Source of the DNA: JAYRWN01 sp041917975
GTDB taxonomy: Bacteria > Bacteroidota > Bacteroidia > Chitinophagales > Saprospiraceae
NCBI GenBank assembly: GCA_041917975.1
Contig: JAYRWN010000019.1
Location: forward strand, 1 to 12,447
Direction: 5' to 3'
DNA: 12,447 bases
Translations under genes and position numbers: made by a program
Shown: piece by piece, positions 7,319 through 12,447 of the stretch
Layout of the letters: each line of letters opens with the position of its first letter
Position numbering within the stretch: position 1 is the first letter of the stretch
Notes under the pieces: generated by a model
Databases searched by the model: none
The model's input: the letters and a program-made list of their open reading frames with translations, nothing else
What the model was told of the DNA's origin: nothing

Positions 7319-10300
7319 TTAGTCAATGAGAACCATTTTCTTGGTTGCAACGAACTCGCCGCTTTCTAATTGATAGTACAGTACACCTGTGCTACCCAAT
7401 TCTTTCTTAGCAACTTTAATTTCGTTATACCCTTTATTGAATTCTCCATTGAATACTTTCAGTACTTTACCCGTTACATCCATGATCTTCATTGTTGCAT
7501 CACCTTTGTTAGGCATTACAAATCCGATAACGGTTTCACCGTTGAATGGGTTGGGGTTATTCTGATACAAGTTGTAATTGTCAGCAGCTACAACTACGCC
7601 ACCTTTCACGAACTCAAGTGCGATACCAGCTACATCACCAGCTACATAAGCTTCAGCACTAGTTAAGTTAGAAGTAGCACTCAGCATTCTGCTTAAGTTA
7701 CCAGCTTCTTTAGCTACTGCAGTGATCGTGAACAGGATTTCACCTTCAGTTACGTTAATACCTTTGCCTTCGCTCCAAGAGGTACGTACAGCACCATTTT
7801 TGCTCAGACCAAAGTTATCAGCGGTTACATTGATCGCACCAGGAATCACATTAGTTACTTCCAGGTTGTTGGTATTCAGTGTAAACTGATAACCTTCAAC
7901 ACCGGCAAAGCCTTTCGCGTGGAAGTTAACTTTTACTTCCTGACCAGCAGCTACTATCTGCTCATCAATTTGGAAGGTCAGTTTGTTATTATCGCGGTTT
8001 ACCACGCCCTGCAGTTGAGCACTGTTAGCTTTAGAGCTGTTGTTAACATCACCCACTTTCACCCCGACGAAGTTAGCTTCTACGGACTTACTTACGTTTT
8101 TGATGGTAACGGCTTCTGCAAATCCCCATGGATTCTGAGCATCAGCAAAGGTGTAGGTTTTGTCTACAAATCTCCAGCTGGTGTTGCTTGGGAATTGCTC
8201 GTAGATACCTAATACTAACTTACGCAGATGTACGATGTCAACAGCAGTTACATTATTAGAACGGTCGATGTCAGCAGCAATCACCTTATATGGGCTGTTT
8301 AATTTCTCCAGACCCAGAATGTGCTTCTGAATAGCCACGATGTCTAATGTACTTACTCCGTTAGCAGCGTCATCATTGCGCTCAGCATTGATCACGTAAT
8401 CATTATTCATTTTTACGCTGCTGAAGGCAAATTTACCGTCAACACCGGTTTTGAATGCCGGAACACCGTTGTTAGCTGAAGTAGCTTTTACGTTTACAAA
8501 CTCTACAGTTTGTGTATTTTCAGTTGTAATGGCACCATTGATGCTGGCGGTAGCGCTGCCTTGGCAAGCATTAACACCAGGTTGGATCAACAGGTAAGTT
8601 TCGCAGAAGTCACCGTTATCGTTGCTATCCCATACCCAGATCTGCACCGTTTGCTGACCTAAGTCATCGCAGGTAAAGGTACGACTGCCGCTGTTTTGAT
8701 CTTCATCAAATGTAGCATCATCATCAGGATGTACTGGGTTGCCAGAGCCATCACCGAAAGTGAATCTCAGTTCACCAGGACAATTGTCAAATGAACCGGC
8801 ATCCAGGTCTTTAGCCCAAACAGTTACTTCACCGGTTGAAGGCATAATGACCGTAGCTATACCGTTATAGCAGAATGGCGTTGGTGCTTTGGTTTCCTTA
8901 ATGGTGATGTTGGTCGTTGCACTACCTTCATTACCACATCCGTCTGAAGCATACAGTGTAACGGTATAAGTACCGATACCTAATGTAGCTTTCATAGTCG
9001 TACCAGTACCTTTATAAGACGTACCAGCGATAGCCCAACGATATTTCAAAGTACCGCTGCAACCATCTTCAGCGCTACCTAAGTCACGCTCAACAGCAAT
9101 GTTGTCGCAACCGGTAGAACCGTTTACACCACTTCCACCAGTACCACCGGTGATGATACCGTCTTCCAATTCGTTAGTCGTTACTACCGGAGCAGCGCCA
9201 TCGAATATCTTAATGATCTGGATATATTTCATGTAACCATCGCCATCATCTTTCAGACAACGAATCACGCATTCACGGGCAGACCCGGCGTTTTTGCTGT
9301 CATCTAAGATAACATCTGGAGCATGGTATTTAGCATCCGGATTGTACACACACCAGTCAATAATAGTCCAGGTACGTACGATCTTACGGCAAGCTTGGCC
9401 ATCATTAACCACCAGGTTAAATTCCTGGTCTTCGTAGTTGACACCGATCAGTTCACAGTCATCATCGCTGATGTCAGGGGTGCTTGCATATCCTGCTTCT
9501 GCCAATCCTTCCGGAGAAAGATCAGTAGCCTCTTCACAATCGATGCGTAAATCTTCAGGGAAACAAACTTCGAAGTCAGAACGACCTAGGACGTGTACTT
9601 TCTGATAACAATAGGTGCTACGTCCTGGCTCACAATCTTCAGTAACCGTCCAGGTACGGGTAATGGTACCAACACCACACTCGTTCAATGTACCGCTATC
9701 TTCATGATCAATGGTATAACCGGAACATTCTTTTACTGTCGGTTCACCAAAGAGGGACTCAGCATCAATTTTAGCACCGGTTCCTTCATCATACTGGTCT
9801 AACAACAACCACAGGCGGCAATAGATTGGATGATAATAGCCAAAGCCAAAACCATTCATTTCACGACCACCACCATTCAGGGCAACCACGGTTACCTTAG
9901 GTGAAGGATCGTAATAATTACAATCTACATAATCACCATGTCCACCTACTGTTCCGTATACACCTTGCCATCTGCCGTGTTTATCGTTGATTGGAGCAGT
10001 TGCTGAAGGATTATAGCACCAGCGGTAGGCACCATCAGTACCATAACCTACTTTCCAGGCTTGGGCGGTAGAATTATCTAACGGACAATTAGATCTGTTA
10101 TAATCATCCTCCAGGCAGATCTGCCAAGAGTCAGCGGCATCGTAACCCCAGAATTCGACGGAGTCTTTGCCTACACAGATGTATCCATGCCAGGGCACAC
10201 CGTCACAGTATACGTATACATCATCAGGAGCTACACAAACCGGAGCCACTTTATCTTGTTTGTTGATATCCACCATACAATCGTTCCACAGGTGTTTGAA

Positions 10301-12447
10301 CCAGTAGCGGTTGTATCTTTTCAATCCATCCAATAAAGCGCGGTCTTCTGCACTGACGCGGTTTTTCCAGTTATTCCATAACGGATCACCAGAACTAGGA
10401 TCGCATGCTGCAGACTCGAATGTACATGATACATAATTCCTATAAGGAGTATGCTCACTGCCAAATTCCGCAGGTCCATCACAATCATTAGAATAACGGA
10501 AAACACCGTATGGTACATCCCAACCGTAGTCAAAATAACCACCTTCATAGTCACAATACAGATCAGGTCTTGGTCTGGCACCGTAATGGGTGCTATAGAC
10601 GTCATAGTTCCAGGCATACCAGCAAGCGAAGTTATCGCTGAGGTTCCAGCAATACCACTGGTGTTCGGTACCTTTGAACAAGTGTGGGTCATAATGCGGA
10701 GCGCCGCATACTTCATACACACGGAGGACTAAGGTTTCGTCACCGCAGTTGGTAACATCTACATAGTCGTGGAAGACGAAGCAGTTGATCCACTCATTGA
10801 TGGCTTGGTCGATCAGACCGTCAGCTTTGTGCTTATAATAAGCCTCAGCGCCTAAACAATCGTGGAAAATACCATCCCAATGTTCAGTCCAGTAATCTAC
10901 GCTATCCATCTGAGCCACAGCGAAATGCAGATGATCGCAGCAATTGTCGTGACTTCCGTCATCCAGATCTTTGGCATAAACGCGAGCCCAACATTTGTCA
11001 GGATCCAAAGTTACCACGGTGTGACGGTCACATACCGGAGTCGGAGGCGTTACATCGTAAACTCCTACCGTCCACCAGTAGTAGCTTTCGTTCCAGCAGT
11101 CATCACGGTAGGTGATGAGGACACAATGCCAGCCGGCGGGTAGATAGATAAACGTACCGGTTTTTACTTCTCCATGCTGAGTAATCACTTTACCCGGATG
11201 AGAAGGATCATCGTATTCAACAGTATAGAATACCGTGATTTTTTTATTGCAAGAAGTCTCTGACAACCAGCTCTTGAAGTCCGGGAAAGTCACGTGAGCG
11301 GAACACTCGTGTGGATCTACATAAGCTTCGCCACGGTGGTGTAAGATGAAGTATTCGTCCGGATCTTTTTGATTATTGTTATTTTCATCCTTATACAATG
11401 GATAGTTTGTGTCAGTGGCTTTGTAACGATTTCTTCCTTTGTAACCGTTGCCGCCTAACTCTGTATTAGTTAAGTTTGTACCATAACCTTTTTCGTAATC
11501 GGCAATACGGTCATCCACCAATACTCCGGTCTGACATTCGGTTAACGTACCAGACTCATCAGGCGTGCAGATGCGGTATTTATACCCGGCCAGGTGGCTG
11601 TTTGGCACGATAGGCTCGGTAGTATCGGATATTTTGATCCACTGAACGCAGGTGGTATCCGTACCGTTACACCAGTCGTAGATATCCCATACCCGGCGGA
11701 TTTTATAGCCGGCGCCACAGGTGGGTATGATCATATCGGTGTATTTCCACACGATGTTACATTTACCATTCGCACCCAGGGCATCCACCATATAAACGGT
11801 ATCCTGGTCACCATTATACCAACCTGGTTTTGTTGGGTCGGTACCGATGGTAAAGAATACGCGGGGAGCCTGGAAGGCTGATCTGCAATTGGTAGCATCC
11901 CAACCATTGTAGGCATTTGGGCCTTTGGTTGGTTTAGGTACCCGGTAGGGTTTTCCGTCCGGACCATTTTGATTAGGATGGTCAGTAAATAAGGAAGACC
12001 ATAAAATGTCGACATTTGTAGTACTTCCATCAGTAATTAATTTCGAACAATCCACCGCTGTATCGGGAGGACATTCAAAAGTAGTCGGCGTGATGGTCAC
12101 TCTCTTAATGTACTGTGTGTCGCGGTACTCGCCGCTGTTATTCCACAAGTCGGAAACGCGGTAATGGCGTAAAATCCGTCCGGCATAGATGGGATCCTCA
12201 ACACAGGTAAAGTCATCCCAACGTTTGCTGATGAATTGAACTCTTGGTCCGACTGAATAATAACCGGAGCAGTTATCCACTGTTCCTGTAGCCAAGTTAA
12301 CTCCAGTTTCGGCCGGACTTGGATCCAGACAAGGGAACGTGTCGTTACGCGGAGTAACTACCGGAGGTGCTTTGTCCTCTATCCGGATGTACCCCCAGCA
12401 GGAATTCTGGGTAACTGGGTCGATCACTTTATACACCAGATCCCAGC
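7319..12447 (-). CDS. giant HYR-like repeat surface protein with dockerin-like, cohesin-like and T9SS C-terminal sorting domains (N-terminus outside window)
   Basis: At least 1708 residues; the frame is open to the window edge and reads W-D-L-V-Y-K there, so the GTG at 12434-12436 is an internal Val and the true start and signal peptide are missing. Numbering from that Val, repeated HYR-like units carry D-x-x-x-P joints (EDKAPPVV about 19, SDTTEPIV about 271, DVTPPTPVC about 459, DKVAPVCVAP about 728, FDGAAPVV about 1078, ETKAPTPFC about 1180). R-x-W modules recur (RRVWDIYDWC about 245, RTWTVTEDC about 926, RTWTIIDWC about 1016). A PKD/HYR-like strand (YTVTLYASDGCGNEG) precedes 1180. Then come a carboxypeptidase-regulatory-like strand region (about 1293-1350), a dockerin-like pair (1354-1410), a cohesin-like region (about 1480-1614) and the T9SS sorting domain (1622-1705). 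Cysteines are very frequent, as expected for an exported, disulfide-rich protein. Residues about 505-920 contain stretches rich in W, Y, H and D that I cannot assign. It should be secreted through the outer membrane by T9SS. Function, likely adhesion or matrix, is inference. Ends TAA. Confidence 0.9.
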   Translation of the reverse strand, partial: WDLVYKVIDPVTQNSCWGYIRIEDKAPPVVTPRNDTFPCLDPSPAETGVNLATGTVDNCSGYYSVGPRVQFISKRWDDFTCVEDPIYAGRILRHYRVSDLWNNSGEYRDTQYIKRVTITPTTFECPPDTAVDCSKLITDGSTTNVDILWSSLFTDHPNQNGPDGKPYRVPKPTKGPNAYNGWDATNCRSAFQAPRVFFTIGTDPTKPGWYNGDQDTVYMVDALGANGKCNIVWKYTDMIIPTCGAGYKIRRVWDIYDWCNGTDTTCVQWIKISDTTEPIVPNSHLAGYKYRICTPDESGTLTECQTGVLVDDRIADYEKGYGTNLTNTELGGNGYKGRNRYKATDTNYPLYKDENNNNQKDPDEYFILHHRGEAYVDPHECSAHVTFPDFKSWLSETSCNKKITVFYTVEYDDPSHPGKVITQHGEVKTGTFIYLPAGWHCVLITYRDDCWNESYYWWTVGVYDVTPPTPVCDRHTVVTLDPDKCWARVYAKDLDDGSHDNCCDHLHFAVAQMDSVDYWTEHWDGIFHDCLGAEAYYKHKADGLIDQAINEWINCFVFHDYVDVTNCGDETLVLRVYEVCGAPHYDPHLFKGTEHQWYCWNLSDNFACWYAWNYDVYSTHYGARPRPDLYCDYEGGYFDYGWDVPYGVFRYSNDCDGPAEFGSEHTPYRNYVSCTFESAACDPSSGDPLWNNWKNRVSAEDRALLDGLKRYNRYWFKHLWNDCMVDINKQDKVAPVCVAPDDVYVYCDGVPWHGYICVGKDSVEFWGYDAADSWQICLEDDYNRSNCPLDNSTAQAWKVGYGTDGAYRWCYNPSATAPINDKHGRWQGVYGTVGGHGDYVDCNYYDPSPKVTVVALNGGGREMNGFGFGYYHPIYCRLWLLLDQYDEGTGAKIDAESLFGEPTVKECSGYTIDHEDSGTLNECGVGTITRTWTVTEDCEPGRSTYCYQKVHVLGRSDFEVCFPEDLRIDCEEATDLSPEGLAEAGYASTPDISDDDCELIGVNYEDQEFNLVVNDGQACRKIVRTWTIIDWCVYNPDAKYHAPDVILDDSKNAGSARECVIRCLKDDGDGYMKYIQIIKIFDGAAPVVTTNELEDGIITGGTGGSGVNGSTGCDNIAVERDLGSAEDGCSGTLKYRWAIAGTSYKGTGTTMKATLGIGTYTVTLYASDGCGNEGSATTNITIKETKAPTPFCYNGIATVIMPSTGEVTVWAKDLDAGSFDNCPGELRFTFGDGSGNPVHPDDDATFDEDQNSGSRTFTCDDLGQQTVQIWVWDSNDNGDFCETYLLIQPGVNACQGSATASINGAITTENTQTVEFVNVKATSANNGVPAFKTGVDGKFAFSSVKMNNDYVINAERNDDAANGVSTLDIVAIQKHILGLEKLNSPYKVIAADIDRSNNVTAVDIVHLRKLVLGIYEQFPSNTSWRFVDKTYTFADAQNPWGFAEAVTIKNVSKSVEANFVGVKVGDVNNSSKANSAQLQGVVNRDNNKLTFQIDEQIVAAGQEVKVNFHAKGFAGVEGYQFTLNTNNLEVTNVIPGAINVTADNFGLSKNGAVRTSWSEGKGINVTEGEILFTITAVAKEAGNLSRMLSATSNLTSAEAYVAGDVAGIALEFVKGGVVVAADNYNLYQNNPNPFNGETVIGFVMPNKGDATMKIMDVTGKVLKVFNGEFNKGYNEIKVAKKELGSTGVLYYQLESGEFVATKKMVLID
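7322..7573 (-). other. T9SS (Por) type A C-terminal sorting domain, 84 residues
   Basis: The sequence opens NLYQNNPNPFNGETVIGF, continues with MKIMDVTGKVLKVF and GYNEIKV, and ends GVLYYQLESGEF followed by KKMVLID. This is the standard pattern of the sorting domain that directs Bacteroidota proteins through the type IX secretion system, after which it is normally removed. Its presence places the whole protein on or outside the outer membrane. Confidence 0.95.
7595..7999 (-). other. cohesin-like beta-sandwich region in the giant protein
   Basis: The segment reads LTFQIDEQIVAAGQEVKVNF, then GVEGYQFTLN, NLEVTNVIPG, VRTSWSEGKG, EGEILFTITAVAK and IALEFVKGG. The order (opening strand, gain of G-x-Q-F-T-L, W-S, late L-F-T-I strand) resembles cohesin-type modules that follow dockerin-like pairs in Saprospiraceae surface proteins. 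Identity with true cellulosomal cohesin is weak; boundaries are approximate. Confidence 0.6.
8207..8377 (-). other. dockerin type I-like pair in the giant protein
   Basis: Two 20-odd residue units each run loop then helix. The first is NDDAANGVSTLDIVAIQ, then KHILG. The second is DIDRSNNVTAVDIVHLR, then KLVLG. Unit two keeps the calcium-loop positions D1, D3, S5 and D12. Unit one has N1, D3 and D12 but Ala at position 5, so it should bind calcium less well. The following SWRFVD and VGVKVGDVN motifs are typical of this module in Saprospiraceae proteins. Confidence 0.8.
8757..8900 (-). repeat. HYR-like repeat unit, C-terminal copy
   Basis: Reads KETKAPTPFCYNG, then VTVWAKDLDAGSFDNC and GELRFTF. 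It matches the unit at about 10916-11064 residue for residue at TPxC, AKDLDxGSxDNC and the following beta strand; part of the match is visible in the DNA (ATCCAGRTCTTTRGC on the plus strand). Boundaries are approximate. Confidence 0.75.
10916..11064 (-). repeat. HYR-like repeat unit, N-terminal copy
   Basis: Reads DVTPPTPVCDRH, then ARVYAKDLDDGSHDNC and DHLHFAV. It is the partner of the unit at about 8757-8900. In this copy the sequence after DNC is much longer and contains an unusual aromatic- and His-rich stretch before the next joint near 10255. Boundaries are approximate. Confidence 0.75.

Noticed and set aside
9323..11881. Several plus-strand ORFs of 69-95 codons and a 133-codon minus-strand frame inside the giant gene
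   Set aside because: They are low-complexity shadows of the coding frame with no domain, no start signals and no independent context.
12434..12436. GTG as the true start of the giant protein
   Set aside because: The same frame is open to the window edge (W-D-L before it), no signal peptide follows, and the sequence begins mid-domain. The gene is cut by the window.

Overview
The window looks like chromosomal DNA from a Bacteroidota bacterium, most likely Saprospiraceae or a close relative (inference). The main evidence is a very large Cys-rich surface protein on the minus strand (7319 to the right edge). It has HYR-like repeats, a dockerin-like pair, a cohesin-like segment and a C-terminal type IX secretion (T9SS) sorting domain, a layout I associate with Saprospiraceae. 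A promoter-like site of the Bacteroidota type (TTG, 19 bases, TAnnTTTG) at about 873-903 agrees with this.

Layout from left to right. (1) 1-944, minus: the front part of methylmalonyl-CoA mutase large subunit. It has an in-frame TAG at 66-68, after which recognisable mutase sequence continues to the window edge. Its N-terminus is also short and unlike the family. (2) 943-5409, plus: a tight four-gene operon: M16 zinc peptidase, CysQ-type 3'(2'),5'-bisphosphate nucleotidase, O-antigen ligase/polymerase-like membrane protein, and a GT4 glycosyltransferase. Spacings are 5 bp, then two ATGA overlaps. (3) 5382-7184, minus: complete uvrC, overlapping the end of the glycosyltransferase gene tail to tail by 28 bp. 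(4) 7185-7318: the only real intergenic gap, with two hairpins that probably terminate the giant gene. (5) 7319-12447, minus: the giant T9SS-exported protein, whose N-terminus lies outside the window.

The last two genes of the operon point to cell-envelope polysaccharide or lipopolysaccharide assembly. CysQ would recycle PAP from sulfate activation or sulfo-transfer. The role of the M16 peptidase in that setting is unknown. UvrC is ordinary nucleotide excision repair. The giant protein should be exported through the outer membrane and attached or released there.

I see no CRISPR array, tRNA, rRNA, insertion sequence or phage gene. I found no convincing new multi-gene system. The items most worth checking are the amber codon and 5' loss in the mutase gene, the promoter lying over its degenerate 5' end, and the aromatic-rich unassigned part of the giant protein.
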